DNA from: Stagonosporopsis chrysanthemi
Lineage: Eukaryota; Ascomycota; Dothideomycetes; Pleosporales; Didymellaceae
Reading direction: 5' to 3'
Length of the DNA stretch: 64,000 bases
NCBI GenBank assembly: GCA_022560025.1
Contig: JAFISE010000038.1
Coordinates: 158,397-222,396 of the forward strand
The position numbers and the translations under genes are program-made. Shown in pieces: positions 20,501 to 33,216 of the stretch (positions are counted from its first letter, which is position 1; every line of letters starts with the position of its first letter). The notes below the pieces were generated by a model. It saw only the letters and a list, made by a program, of their open reading frames with translations. It did not search any database and was not told the DNA's origin.

Positions 20501-23204
20501 ATGGCAGGCCCGCTCGGAGGTCCGCCCACCAATTTCTCGAGTCCGCCATACATGCACGTTTTCCGCCCCGCCTCCGCCATGCAGGCCAGCAGATTCGACG
20601 AAGGCTATTCGGAGGACACCCGCAGCCAAAATGAAACGGACATGGTCATGAGCGCCGGCGACAGCGGCATGGACCCGGACTCGCAGCAGTTCAGCCTGCC
20701 CGACTGGATCATGAGTCTGGACGAGCAGCAGCGCAGCGGTACGTTGGGCATGCACGCGCCGGCAGATCGCACTGCTAACAACGCCTGCAGAAATAGCATA
20801 CTCCATCCTGCGGTCGCTACGGACCTCGTCGATAGCCCGAATTGTTGAGAAACTGAACCCCCTTCTGCATCTCGACCCCGTCATGTATCTCCCGCCCGAG
20901 ATTACCTTCCAAATCCTCTCATATCTCGATCCAGAGACGTTGTTGAGAGCTTCAGTCCTGTCGCGAGCATGGAGGATACGGGTCATGGACAGCCCACTGT
21001 GGAAGCTGCTGTTCCGTCTCGAGGGCTGGAACTCCAACTTCCCACAGGTACGCGAATACGAGGAGACTGAACGACAACGGCGCGCCGGCTTCAGAGAGAA
21101 AGAGCGCAAAACGCGACCAAGAGCTGCCGAGGACATGGACTTGGACAAGCCGTCGTCTAAGCGGCGGGTGCGTGGCGAGCGCCAACTCTTCGGCGACGGT
21201 TCTACAGCAGAGAACGGCTGGGGCGAACAGCACGGCGCAGTCGAGGCTGATGAAGGCTCGTCGAGTAGGACGGTCGACCAGATGGAAGGCGTAGTGGCGA
21301 CCCAGACGCAGTCTGCCCAGGAGCGTCGAAACTCGCCCGCGCACGATGGAGACTTTTCACCCACAGAACGCATCTCACCTCGTATGCATCCTTCCCTGCT
21401 GCTGCCCGGCCCAGAGCCCAAGATCAATTGGCAATATCTGTACAAGCAAAAGAAGAGGCTAGAAGACAACTGGGGCGCTGGCCGTTACTCCAACTTCCAA
21501 CTCCCCCACCCCAGTCATCCCAACGAAGCTCACACCGAGTGCGTCTACACAATACAGTACTCTGGAAAATACCTGGTCAGTGGGAGTCGGGACAGGACCA
21601 TCCGAATCTGGAACCTCGACACACAACGTCTGATGCACAAACCGCTCGTAGGCCACACTGCATCCGTGCTCTGCTTGCAGTTCGATGAACGGCCTGAACA
21701 CGATCTTGTTGTTTCTGGAGGAAGTGATTGCAGAGTCATCCTGTGGCGTTTCTCGACTGGGCAAATGATCAAGGAGATCGAGAAAGCTCATACAGAATCG
21801 GTCCTGAACTTGCGATTCGACGACCGGTACCTTGTTACTTGCTCGAAAGACAAGTCGATCAAGGTCTGGAATCGAAGAGAAATGCTTCCAACCGATGATA
21901 CATATCCTTCGTCAACCACCAAGGGCGCAGCTCGTTTCCCTGAGTACATCATCAACATGCAGGGGCTTGTGGAGACCCAAAACCTTCACTTCACACCTTT
22001 AAGGCCGTACAATCTCATCATGACCTTAGAAGGGCATGGAGCAGCTGTGAACGCAATCCAAATTCTCGATGGGCAAATCGTTTCTGCCTCTGGAGATAGG
22101 AGCGTCAAAGTATGGGACGTGCGGACTGGGGCGTGCATCCGGACTTTCCAAGGCCACAGCAAGGGCATTGCATGCGTTCAGTTTGATGGACGACGAATTG
22201 TCAGTGGTAGCTCAGATGAAACAGTCCGTATCTTCGACCGAGCCACAGGAGCTGAAGTAGCTTGTCTGCAGGGGCACAGCAACCTTGTGCGTACTGTACA
22301 AGCTCAGTTTGGAGACCTTCCCGGCAACGAGGAAGATCTGGAAGCCGAAGCACGAGCTGTGGACCGTAATTTCTTCGAAGCACAAAGCAAAGGCCAGCTC
22401 GAACAGACCTTAACAAGGGCGCAACGACGTGCGCGCAATGCTGGGTCCCGGGATCCGAAATCAATCTTTGCTTACGGTGCGAAGCTACCGCCCGGTGGTG
22501 GAGGCAGCAAGTGGGCCCGCATTGTCTCTGGCTCTTATGATGAAACTATTATCATCTGGAAGAAAGGGGCCGACGGTGCGTGGGAGAAGTCTAAAACCCT
22601 CTATCAGAACGACGCAATCAGAGCCGCGGGCGGTCGGCCCAGAAGAACAGCCCCTCAGGCCGCCGCTCAGGGGCCTCAGGGTAACCAAAACACCGCACAG
22701 CAACAGGCGGGTCAAGCTGCGCAGCAGAGCAACTTTCAGGCATTGGCTCAGCAAGCCCAAGCTCAGGCACAAGCGGCTCAGAACCTCGCACAGCAGGCAC
22801 AAGCGCTTCATGCAGCCTCCCAAGCAATGAATGGCACTGGTGCTGGTAATGTTGCCGGTGGCGGAAACCCACGTCCACCTACCAATGCCACTACTGCATC
22901 CGCCGGGCCAGCTACTCAAGCAGCAGCAGCAGCAGCAGCAGGGCCCGCGCAACAGCAAGGTCAGCCAGGAGCACCAGCAAACGGTGTAGCCCACCACCAC
23001 CACCATGCCGCCCACCATCACCACAACCTACCAACCGGGGTGCTGCTACCAAACCAAGGGACCAACTCACGCGTTTTCAAACTGCAGTTCGACGCACGAA
23101 GAATCATTTGCTGCAGCCAAGATCCGACAATTGTGGGTTGGGACTTCGCGAATGGCGACAAGGACATTCTCCTCGCCAGCCAGTTCTTTGGCGACTCCTA
23201 CTAG
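20501..23204 (+). CDS. F-box/WD40 repeat protein, FWD-1/beta-TrCP type SCF substrate receptor
   Basis: An 883-residue predicted substrate-recognition subunit of an SCF ubiquitin ligase. Exons 20501-20738 and 20791-23204 are joined by a 52-nt intron. An N-terminal conserved segment (DWIMSLDEQQRSEIAYSIL and ARIVEKLNPLLHLDPV) leads into an F-box at about 112-160 (YLPPEITFQILSYLDPETLL). After an acidic/Arg linker, WD repeats begin near residue 328; recognisable units include GSRDRTIRIWNL, TCSKDKSIKVWN, ASGDRSVKVWDV, GSSDETVRIFDR and GSYDETIIIWKK. A Gln/Ala-rich stretch (about 610-810) and a histidine run (about 812-824) separate the last blade, which contains FDARRIICCSQDP, from the others. The layout recalls Neurospora FWD-1, the clock-protein receptor, but Met30/Pof1-type identity cannot be excluded without alignment. 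Confidence 0.85.
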
Positions 23205-23727
23205 CACCAGGCTATGTGGGAGGTCCTGGCGCGCATGTTCTAGAAGATATGACCAGATATTCGCCCAGAGTCGTTATCAGCACTGGACCGGGTCCTTGCG
23301 GCTCACAAGGCAGGCGCTGATTATTGCAGCGTAACGCAAGGCGTCGATTTTGGTCCGGGCCTTCCTGCGGAGGACAACGTTCCGGGGCCCGACGTTCTAC
23401 TGTAGATCAACATCGACACACAGCCAACGATAAGTGTGGGGCCGATCCGAAGGATACCGCTAAGTGCAGTGCAGTTGTGCGATAAGTGCTCGGAAGCACA
23501 TTACTTTTCTTGCATGTGTAATGGGTTAGAAACAATGGGATGTCTTGTCCTGGCGAAGCCTTGTGGCTGCAAGAGCGTTTTCTCTTTCTTTGCTCTCTCT
23601 GGCGGCTGCTTGGGGGTTCAGGTCAAAATACGGCGTCGGTGGGGGCGGGCATGGGATAGAGGTACTACATATATTCTTTACCATGTTAACTCTTTGCCAT
23701 CCATGGACGATGATTCTATTTCTGCCA

Positions 23728-23730
<3 letters not shown>

Positions 23731-23778
<48 letters not shown>
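23731..23778. repeat. Trinucleotide microsatellite (gct)16
   Basis: Sixteen uninterrupted gct units, 527 bp downstream of the F-box/WD40 stop codon. It is not inside any supported coding region. Confidence 0.95.
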
Positions 23779-23780
<2 letters not shown>

Positions 23781-24301
23781 CGCTGTCCCAACAATGCACC
23801 ACACTCGTCCTTGTCCTGTCTCCACCGCCGCCGTCCCATGCGTCTTCACGGCGAACCCTAATATTCTTCCTTGCTGCAAACGGAACGATTGAGAAGCAAT
23901 TCCCCCCTTATCTTCACGACTTCGCCCTCATCCTGTCCTAACACAATAGACCCCCACCGTAGTCTGCACTATTGTATGTTAAACCGGGTGGTACACACAC
24001 AAGGATGAACCAAGCGCACTCTATGTACTATGGTACATGGCATAAGTTTTGCTAGTACGGTGGGTGCAACAGGGGCCGTGTCATCCTGACCAATTCAACG
24101 CGGTGTTCTTTTCATTCACCAGCTACTTAGCTGATTGGGTAGAAATAAGCAAAGCTAACTCTTGCTACCAGTATCCTCTACTAGATGTAGTATTTCCGTT
24201 GGGGAGACTGGGTTGCTCCCCTGTTATGTCGACCCTATACTAACAAAACTTATGCCATGTACCACAGTACACATTTACTACATAGGTATTGTAGCATGTA
24301 C

Positions 24302-24327
24302 GCATCCGCATCCGCATCCGTATCCGT
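24302..24327. repeat. Hexanucleotide repeat (gcatcc)n
   Basis: About four units of gcatcc with one variant (gtatcc) in the intergenic region. Confidence 0.75.
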
Positions 24328-25096
24328 CGTGCTGGTCTGCAAAAGACGCGGCGTGCGGGCGTTGCCCCGGCGCCAGAGAGGCCCCGGGAATGAGGGAGTG
24401 AGGAAATGAGAATGTATCCCCCCCCCTCACCTCGGTGCGCCCGCGTGGGAAAAACAGAATGGGGACGTGATGCGGAGACGGTGTATGGGCTGGTCTGGTC
24501 TCCGCTCCGCTCCTCTCCTCTGCTGTGCCTGTGCCTGTGCTCGTGCTTGTGCTCGGGCCGTGGGGTCCTGAGCAAGGGGGAAGGGCACTGCTAGCGGTTT
24601 GCTTGGAGCGGTGGAGGGAGAGCGGAGGAGGGCAGGTGGGGGGAGGGGGGGGGGACGGAGCGCTGGGGGCGCTGGCCGCCGTGTGTATTGTACTGACCGA
24701 CTGCTTTGCGCTGCGTTTCCGTTAGATTGGTGGCTGGAGCGTGCTATAATGGCGAGTAGGTTCAGCAAGGTGCACGCCCACGGTCTTACGGGCTGGTGTG
24801 TTGTGCAGAGCTAGCACACTGAAGCGGAGTGAGAATTGTGGAATTGGTAGGTCAATGGATGGAGGGATGAAGGAGGGGTGTGGAAGGGTGCTGTTACGGG
24901 ACAGTAGGTAACATGATGGCTTAGGAAGTTTGTGGCATATTGTATCAGAGGTCGGAATTAGTTGCTTTCGATCCAAATGCTGTGAATGTGCAACATAATA
25001 GTGTACAGTCCTGCCAAACGCCTTAACCTATCACGTTTATGCCCTGCGCAAGTCACCCGCTCTCCTCCTCTCTCCTCAATTCCTACAACAACACCA

Positions 25097-25692
25097 CTAC
25101 TTCTTCTCAAAATCCCCCCCCGGCTTCCCCGGCGTATGCTCCAACTCATGGTTATCAAACTCCTCGCCCGAAAACTTGCCCACTCGGAGCTTACTCTGGT
25201 TCTTGCGCGCCGCGATGCTATGTTTGGTGACTGTGTCGCCGTGGCGGTCCTCGACGGGCTTGGGTACGTCGGCAGCATACGCTGCTTCGCGGCGGTGGCC
25301 GGGGCCGGGGTTGGAGGACTCGGATTGCGAGGGTGAAGGAGAGGACATGGAGGACGTGTTCGACGGGGCAGAAGAGGGGGAGGGCGTCGATGTGGAGGGA
25401 TTCGAGGAAGTATAGTAGAGGGCTCCGGCGCCGAGGGCGGCGGTTGTGGTCAGCCTGAGAGGATTAGTATGGTGTGGAGGGGGGATATTAGGTCAAGTGT
25501 GTCAGGACGCAGCGCGAGCACTGCTTGTGGCTAGAATAAGGACACCTACCATGTCAATCGCGACGATGTCTTCAGCGTTTCCTTCGTGCGCTGTTCGTAG
25601 TCTGTCGCATATTGTCTCCTTGCTGTTGGACATTTGAGCTGGCGTGATGCTCGAGCTAGAACTCGTGCTGGAGCTGCCGTCGATGAAAGCAT
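25097..25692 (-). CDS. Small predicted mitochondrial protein, one membrane segment
   Basis: Two exons, 25692-25550 and 25454-25097, joined by a 95-nt GT-AG intron inside a Trp codon, give 166 residues. Neither exon alone looks like a gene; together they read as one coherent protein. Residues 1-30 are Ser/Ala/Arg-rich without acids (MLSSTAAPARVLARASRQLK, then a likely cleavage near RRQYA), a textbook mitochondrial presequence. Residues about 48-63 (WLTTTAALGAGALYY) could be a single membrane span. A Ser/Pro-rich linker follows. The conserved-looking C-terminal part has AADVPKPVEDRHGDTVTKHS, then KLRVGKFSGEEFDNHELEHT, and ends GGDFEKK. I do not recognise the family; inner-membrane location is inferred. 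Upstream in-frame ATG at 25740 is less likely because it would precede the presequence. Confidence 0.7.
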
Positions 25693-27922
25693 TGTTGAGA
25701 GCTGGAAATCGCGTGCTGGATATTGAATTGTTCCCCTCAAGTACTATCGTGTGATTTTGTAGGCTGTCGGTAGCACGGAGTGGTGCATATGTATACACGG
25801 CTTGGTGATTGCGCTACGTCATTGGCTTAGGGTACGCGCCTGCTTTTCGACACGACGCGCCTGGGCATGCCGTGCGATTCGACGCAATGAACCGTCTTCC
25901 GCGGTCAATAACGAAGCCTTTTGAGCATTCGAATGCTTGAGCAGAATGAACGCTTGTAGATGAATTTGACGCGTTGTACTTCTCGTGCTCATGCTACTGC
26001 AACCGTTATACATTCTTAGCGTCGCATGACGCCCTGGAAGCATATACACAGTATGTCGGAGCTCGGGATAGGTAATCCACTACTTGGTCTGCAATCTACG
26101 CAAGCAGTAGCAGCCAGAAAGCCGAGATATCGAGTTGAGGATCAAGTCCAGATGTTGCCTTTGTCTACTAGCACAGCAAGAGAACTTCAGTCTCCTCAAT
26201 GTTGACTTGCAGCACCAAACCTTCTTTGAATGCGAACACATTCGTTTGTGCAAGCCTCGGTGATGACTGCAGATTGCAGGAAAAGTAGCAGATGGTGCTG
26301 GCGAAGTAGCAGAACTACGCTCCTCCGATTGTCAAGTGGTAGAAACGCTGCAGCATGTGATTGACGTATTGTACGGCGCAGGTTGCCTAGTGGCTCTTGG
26401 GGCGGTTCGGTTGCGCTGCCGTCTGTTACTCGGCATCGTCCTGAGAAGGCTGTAGCATCATGGAGTCGACCAGCCGTTCGCGTTTGATTCATCGTTGCTC
26501 GTAGCTGTCGATTTGCAACATGGATGTAAGCCGTAGGTCGTCAGAAAAAGCAGCAGTCATCTTGCGCTGAACCAACGTCCATATTATCTCTAGTACTATC
26601 CACAAAGCGGGACCGGAAGTACAGCAATCCACACCACGCCAAGCATTCTCACACCGTGCGAGGCATCAAAACAGAGGGGGTCCGTAAGCACACGTCGGTA
26701 CCTCGGAGCAGAGCACCCGGTGGCTCGTATTGCGCGTTCACGATCCAGTTTTCGCGGCCGCGCTTCAGCAGGGCATCCGGATCTTCTTGTATTCAGGACC
26801 GGCGCACGATAAGGCTGATGTGCTCGCGCTAAGATCAGGGAGACGGCACACGGAAGTGCGATGCAGCCGGAATGGACTATCAGCGTCCCACGCGAAGAAT
26901 GCACGGAAGGGCAAGCTTAGCTGGATCCACTTCTAGGGATACTAAGATGAGTGGCACTGGCCAGCGACGCTGACAGTGTTTGCGCGTTTCGTCCGTGGTG
27001 GGACTGTGCTAGTCTAGATTTCTGGGTAGGGTTGTCAGGGCCTGTGTTGACACAGTAGTTAGCGGTCTTGGAGGCTAGCTGGGATGACGAGGAGGCGCAA
27101 TATGGAGGAAGGGCCGAGCGACATAATCAATCTTCGACCATACAGGGCAGCTGCTAGCATGTAATTATGGTGACTTTCCGATTGAGGTTTGCGCATTCAG
27201 ACTCACGATGAGTCGTGGGCTGTCTTGAGACTGGCCCAATTGACATCCTGATCGGTGCGTGGTGCGTGCGCCGGAGCATTGGTGCCTGGAGCTGACAGCG
27301 TTGCAACGAGCCACGGCAACATCTTCTTGCCGTGTGTGGACAAGTACAGACACTGTGTGTGGATGTCTCTTGGCTCTCTCTCTGTTGTTTTTCCAGGACC
27401 GCTGTGCTGGAGAGGCAGCATGGATGCTGCGCCAGAGCCGCGGAAGATGCGCATCGCGGCTTTACAGTAGCCGCACAAAAAGGTGTGCGAATGTGCGAAG
27501 CTTCGTAAGAAAAGCGGAGGGCCAATCTCCAACGCTCGATCAGACGGCACTCTCATTGGCGGTTCGCACTCGGATCCGTATGCAGCGTATTCCGGCAGCC
27601 CGTTCAGGACGCAAGCGAGCAAGCAACGCCCGGCCGTGAGCGCATCCGCCTCCGGGCGCAACACGCTTGTCCATACCCGTGGATTCCAACCCCTACCTTC
27701 GCCGCTGGGCATATTTCATTACCTTGGCCCTGTGCTACCTTTTATCAAGCAGCTCTCCCGCTCAGTATTTTGATCCCGCAACCCAGGCTCCTGGCCCCTA
27801 CCACCCTTTAATACTGAACCTTTCTTTTTCTCGTACTGCACATCAATAGCACCGATAGCAGTACACCCTATACTTAATATAGCTGGTCAACAAGGGGTTT
27901 CCGTGGCGTTCGCCCAATCACA
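25693..27922. other. Divergent promoter region upstream of the PDR transporter
   Basis: A 2.2 kb gap between the small mitochondrial protein gene and the PDR transporter, transcribed away from each other. No coding exon was recognised. A pyrimidine-rich tract lies at about 27,700-27,840, just before the transporter start, as is common for strongly expressed fungal genes. Confidence 0.4.
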
Positions 27923-30900
27923 ATGTCTCTCGTAGGCAACTTTACCTCCAATTACGACCGTGAGGCCGCAGTTGGAGGCGTACCTACTCCAGAGATGCAA
28001 GGCCGCCGCCCTTCGCAATCACATTTTCACGAGGACGACAACCGTCATGACACCTCATCTGATTCTTCAACAATTGCTGCCCAGAACTCGCCTCCCCGTA
28101 GCCACCACCAACCCACTGGATCCGTGGAGAAGGAGATACCGTACAGCCAAGATGCCGACCAGCAGGAGACCGCCCGAAGAGAAAACGAGGTTCTGCAGCT
28201 TGCAAGACGTTTGACTCAGCAAAGCCATCAATCTGCTTCCCACCACCAGAACCCGTTCCAGGCTACGCCTGGCTCGTCACTGGACCCCAGCAGTGAGAAC
28301 TTCAATGCCCGCGCCTGGACAAAGGCCATGATGAACCTGCAGCTTTCAGATGAAAACGCCCCTCCTCCCAGAAAAGCTGGTGTCTGTTTCCGCAATCTTA
28401 ACGTTCACGGTTTCGGTGCCGACACGGATTACCAGAAGAGCGTCGGTAATGTTTGGTTCGAGGGTCCCGCCTTGATTAAGAAGCTCAAGGGCGACAAGGG
28501 TCGCAAGATCAACATTCTGCGTGGCTGTGATGGTGTAGTTGAGGCCGGTGAGATGTTGGTCGTTCTCGGACCTCCTGGATCAGGTTGCTCGACTTTCCTC
28601 AAAACTATTACTGGAGAGACGCACGGCTTCTTTGTTGATGAGAACTCAAAGCTGAACTTCCAGGGTACGTTCCGCTCAATACGTCACAACTTTGAGCGCA
28701 CTACTAATTCCCTCCAGGTGTAAGCCCCGAACTCATGAACAAGAACTACCGCGGCGAGGCCATCTATACTGCCGAAGTCGACGTTCACTTCCCTAACATG
28801 ACCGTTGGCGAAACACTTTATTTCGCTGCCCTCGCTCGTCGCCCGCGTCACATCCCAGGCGGCGTCTCTGCAGACGAGTACGCAAAACACCAGCGCGATG
28901 TTATCATGGCCATGTACGGTATCTCGCACACGACCAATACCAGAGTTGGAAACGACTTCATCCGTGGTGTGTCTGGTGGTGAGCGCAAGCGTGTCACCAT
29001 CGCCGAAGCCTCGCTCAGCCGCGCGCCTCTGCAAGCATGGGACAACTCGACTCGCGGACTGGATTCTGCCAATGCAATCGAATTCTGTAAGACTCTTCGC
29101 ATGGAGACCGAGATCAACGGCACTACAGCTTGTGTTGCAATCTATCAAGCACCTGGAGCTGCGTACGAGTTGTTTGACAAGGTTCTCGTCCTGTACGAAG
29201 GTCGCCAGATCTTCTACGGCAGGACGGGCGACGCCAAAGCCTATTTCGTCAACATGGGTTTCGTCTGCCCCGATCGTCAGACCGATGCCGATTTCCTCAC
29301 CTCCATGACGTCTTCTCTAGAGCGTATTGCTGCCAAGGGCTTCGAGGGCCGTGTTCCCCGCACCCCTGATGAGTTTCACCAGCGCTGGTTGGAATCGCCC
29401 GAGCGCGCCGCTCTTATGGTTGAAATTGACGCGTACGAGCAGAAGTACCCTGTCGGCGGTGAAGAGGCCGAAAAGTTCGCCGAATCCCGCAAGCTCCAGC
29501 AGGCAAAAGGCCAGCGCGCGCAGTCACCTTACACTCTCTCCTACGTGCAGCAGGTCAAACTCTGCTTGTGGCGTGGTTTCGTTCGTCTAAAGGCTGACCC
29601 TAGCATCACTCTCACTCAACTTATCGCCAACTCCATCATGGCTCTGGTCATCTCGTCCGTCTTCTACAACCTCCAAATGACCACCAGTTCTTTCTACCAG
29701 CGATCTGCCTTGCTCTTCTTCGCCATCCTCATGAGCGCTTTCAGTTCTGCTCTTGAGATTCTTGCTCTCTACGCTCAACGTCCTATTGTCGAAAAGCACT
29801 CTCGATACGCTCTTTACCACCCGTCCGCGGAAGCCTTTGCTAGTATGTTGACAGACATGCCATACAAGATCGTCAACTGCATCACGTTCAACCTGGTCTT
29901 GTACTTTATGACAAACCTGCGTCGTGAGCCCGGTAACTTCTTCTTCTTTGTGTTGATTTCGTTCACCCTTACAATGGTCATGTCCATGTTCTTCCGCTCG
30001 ATCGCCTCCTTGTCCAAGTCTCTTGTTCAGGCCCTCGCACCTGCCGCTATCCTGATCCTGGGTCTTGTCATTTACACTGGTTTCGCCATTCCTCCCAACT
30101 ACATGCTGGGTTGGTCCAAGTGGATTCGCTACATCAACCCTGTAAGTTATGGCTTTGAGGCTCTCATGGTCAACGAGTTTGTTGGCAGACAATACGAGTG
30201 CGACATATTCGTTCCCTCAGGCCCATCCTACAACCTGCCAATCAATTCCGTTAACCACGCTTGTTCGGCTGTTGGCTCTGTTGCCGGCAACCCATTCGTC
30301 GACGGTGAAACGTACATCAGATCAGCGTACGAGTACGAGCATTCGCACAAGTGGCGCAACTATGGCATCCTTTGGGCCTTCCTGATTGCCCTTATGATGG
30401 TATACCTTACTGCTACCGAGTTCATTTCATCCGCCAAGTCGAAGGGCGAAGTTCTTCTGTTCCGCCGCGGTCACAAGGTTCCTCAGGCGAAGTCCACAGA
30501 TGACCTCGAGAACAACTCCACTGGTCGTCCCTCCGGTTATGCTAGCAGCGGTGACAACATCGCTATCATCGAGCGCCAAACCGCCATTTTCCAGTGGAAG
30601 GACGTCTGCTACGACATCAAGATTAAGGGTGAGCCGCGCCGTATCCTGGATCACGTCGATGGTTGGGTCAAGCCTGGTACTATGACCGCCCTGATGGGTG
30701 TGTCTGGCGCCGGTAAAACTACTCTGCTTGATGTCTTGGCCACCCGAACTACCATGGGTGTCATCACAGGTGAGATGCTGGTAGACGGTATTCCCCGTGA
30801 TCAGTCTTTCCAGCGCAAGACTGGTTACGCTCAACAGCAAGACTTGCACTTGGCCACCTCTACCGTTCGTGAAGCTCTTACCTTCTCTGCTCTCCTCCGT

Positions 30901-32688
30901 CAACCCGCCCACGTCCCGCGCATAGAGAAAATCGAATACGTCAACGAGGTTATCAAGCTCCTTGACATGGATGAATACGCTGATGCAGTCGTTGGTGTTC
31001 CTGGTGAGGGTCTTAACGTTGAACAACGCAAACGTCTTACGATTGGTGTTGAGCTGGCTGCTAAGCCTGCACTGCTTCTTTTCTTGGACGAACCTACCTC
31101 CGGTCTTGATTCCCAAACTTCATGGGCTATTCTCGATCTCTTGGACAAACTGAAGAAGAACGGACAGGCTATCCTCTGCACTATTCACCAGCCTTCTGCT
31201 ATGTTGTTCCAGCGCTTCGATCGTCTTCTCTTCCTTGCCAGGGGTGGCCGCACTGTCTACTACGGTGATGTTGGTCACGGCGCCAAGGTTCTCGTTGACT
31301 ACTTTGTCCGCAACGGAGGCCATCCGTGCCCTCCTGAGGCCAATCCTGCCGAGTGGATGCTCGAAGTTATCGGCGCTGCCCCGGGGTCGTCCACGGACAT
31401 TGACTGGCACCAGGCATGGCTCAACTCTCCTGAGCGCGCTGAGGTCAGACGCCACCTGGAGGAGCTTAAGGCTCAAGGCGCGCAAACAAACCGTCTCGAA
31501 CGCACCATCTCAGCCCAGAAGCGAGAGGACAAGGCTGCATACCGCGAATTTGCCGCTCCTTTCATGCAGCAGCTCCATGCGACTACCTTGCGTGTCTTTC
31601 AGCAGTACTGGCGCAGCCCTGCCTACATCTATTCCAAGACCCTTCTCTGTGTTGCGTCCGCATTGTTCATTGGGTTCTCGCTTTACAACATGCCCAATAC
31701 TCAGCAAGGTCTCCAGAACCAGATGTTCGGAATCTTCATGTTGATGACGATATTCGGACAGCTCGTTCAGCAGATCATGCCTCACTTCGTTACCCAGCGT
31801 GCTTTGTACGAGGTCCGCGAGCGTCCCAGTAAGACATACTCGTGGAAGGCGTTCATGCTGTCGAACATTATGGTCGAACTTCCTTGGAACTCGCTCATGG
31901 CCGTCCTAATCTTCTTCTGCTGGTACTACCCTATTGGCCTGTATCGCAACGCACAGCCTACCGACGAAGTTTCCTACCGCGGTTTCCAGCTATTCCTTTT
32001 CACCTGGATGTTCCTGTTGTTCACCTCCACTTTCACCCACATGATCATTGCTGGTCTTGATTCCGCCGAGACCGGTGGTAACCTTGCCAACCTGATGTTC
32101 TCGCTCTGCTTGATCTTCTGTGGTGTCCTTGCCCCACCTGGCTCCTTCCCTCAGTTCTGGATCTTCATGTACCGTGTCTCACCGTTCACGTACCTGGTAT
32201 CAGGATTGCTCTCGACAGGTTTGGCAAGGAGCACAGTGCATTGCGCTTCAAACGAGTTTGTCAAGTTCCAGGCTCCCAACAGCACGACTTGCGGTGAATA
32301 CCTGGCTGACTACAGGGCCATGGCTGGTGGTTACATCGAAAATCCGGATGCCACAGGCGAGTGCAGCTTCTGCGCTATCGAAAGTACCGACACCTTCCTT
32401 GCCCAGCTGTCCTCCAACTACGATGACGCCTGGCGCAACTTCGGTATCCTGTGGGTATACGTCATCTTCAACATCTTCGCCGCGCTTGCCCTCTACTGGC
32501 TCGTCCGCATGCCCAAGAACAAGAAGGAGAAGTCCGATGACGCTGGTGCTAAGCCCGTCGCGCAGCAACAGACAGCCGATCAGCCTAGCCACATTGACAA
32601 CGAAAAGTCTGCCACCAACCCTATCTCCGCCACCGCCGAGCGTGGACCTTCCACATCAGCGCCAGGTGTAGCTACAGAGAAGGTTTAG
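27923..32688 (+). CDS. PDR-type full-size ABC transporter (ABCG multidrug exporter)
   Basis: A 1,570-residue plasma-membrane pump with the reverse (NBD-TMD)2 order of the pleiotropic drug resistance group. Exons 27923-28664 and 28718-32688 are joined by a 53-nt intron after one base of the codon. NBD1 has the fungal-specific Walker A GPPGSGCSTFLKT (from residue 216) with Cys in place of the usual Lys, the signature VSGGERKRVTIAEA (near 335) and DNSTRGLDSA in place of a canonical Walker B/D-loop. NBD2 has a canonical Walker A, GVSGAGKTTLL (from 908), a degenerate signature LNVEQRKRLTIG and LFLDEPTSGLDS. This asymmetry, one functional composite ATP site, is the PDR norm. Each half has six predicted spans. 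Codon use is pyrimidine-ending, suggesting high expression. Relatives export azoles and plant compounds; substrate here is unknown. Confidence 0.95.
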
Positions 32689-33216
32689 ATTTGTATCTGA
32701 GATCCCTCGCATTGTTTCCATATTCTCGGCATTACATGCCAGCCACCTGTTTACTGCGTCATGCGTCATGCACCTTTTCTGGTTTACATTTAGAATTAGA
32801 CGAATTTCCCTCAGCTCATGGGCTGAGCATCATTGGCCGCTGTAAAAGCCGGTTTCCAAGTTATGTAAATTTCTAATGGTCATCTAATGACTGTGTATCA
32901 ATTTAAAACTTATTGTCCACTATCGTTCCCACTGCCTACTACTCCGCGTCCGTGTCCGTGTCCTGTTTACTTTGATATCTGCCAAATCCAACTCGGTACA
33001 ACATTGATCCTACACGTATTCAGCTTGACCAATTGGCACGACGCGTAAGCTGTCTTGGTTCTGAGGTCGCGGGTGAACCCCGCACCTCATGTGAAGGTTT
33101 TTCGTACAGTATTTGAGGTTAGAGATGCAAACATATAAAGGGCTGGAGATCTCTCACGCTTCACATAACTCATCGCTGCTCTGCCTCCGCCCAACTGCAC
33201 AACAATATCTCTAAAT
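32689..33216. other. Spacer with 3' end of PDR gene and hydrolase promoter
   Basis: The left half should carry the PDR 3' UTR. The right half carries a clear TATA-like box (listed separately). No exon was recognised. Confidence 0.45.
33134..33139 (+). promoter_or_regulatory. TATA-like box of the alpha/beta hydrolase gene
   Basis: A tataaa hexamer lies 78 bp before the hydrolase ATG, within the sequence acatataaaggg, at a spacing compatible with a short 5' leader. Confidence 0.5.

Larger units (their letters stand above)
23205..25096. other. Convergent spacer with microsatellites, no gene seen
   Basis: About 1.9 kb between convergent genes. Open frames are short and overlap on all strands. 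It includes a (gct)16 run at 23,731-23,778, a degenerate hexamer run (gcatcc) near 24,302-24,327 and a poly-G tract near 24,638-24,652. Confidence 0.4.

Noticed and set aside
23731..23778. Coding poly-Ala/Leu/Cys tract
   Set aside because: All frames through the gct run are short, overlap one another and lack any neighbouring conserved sequence.
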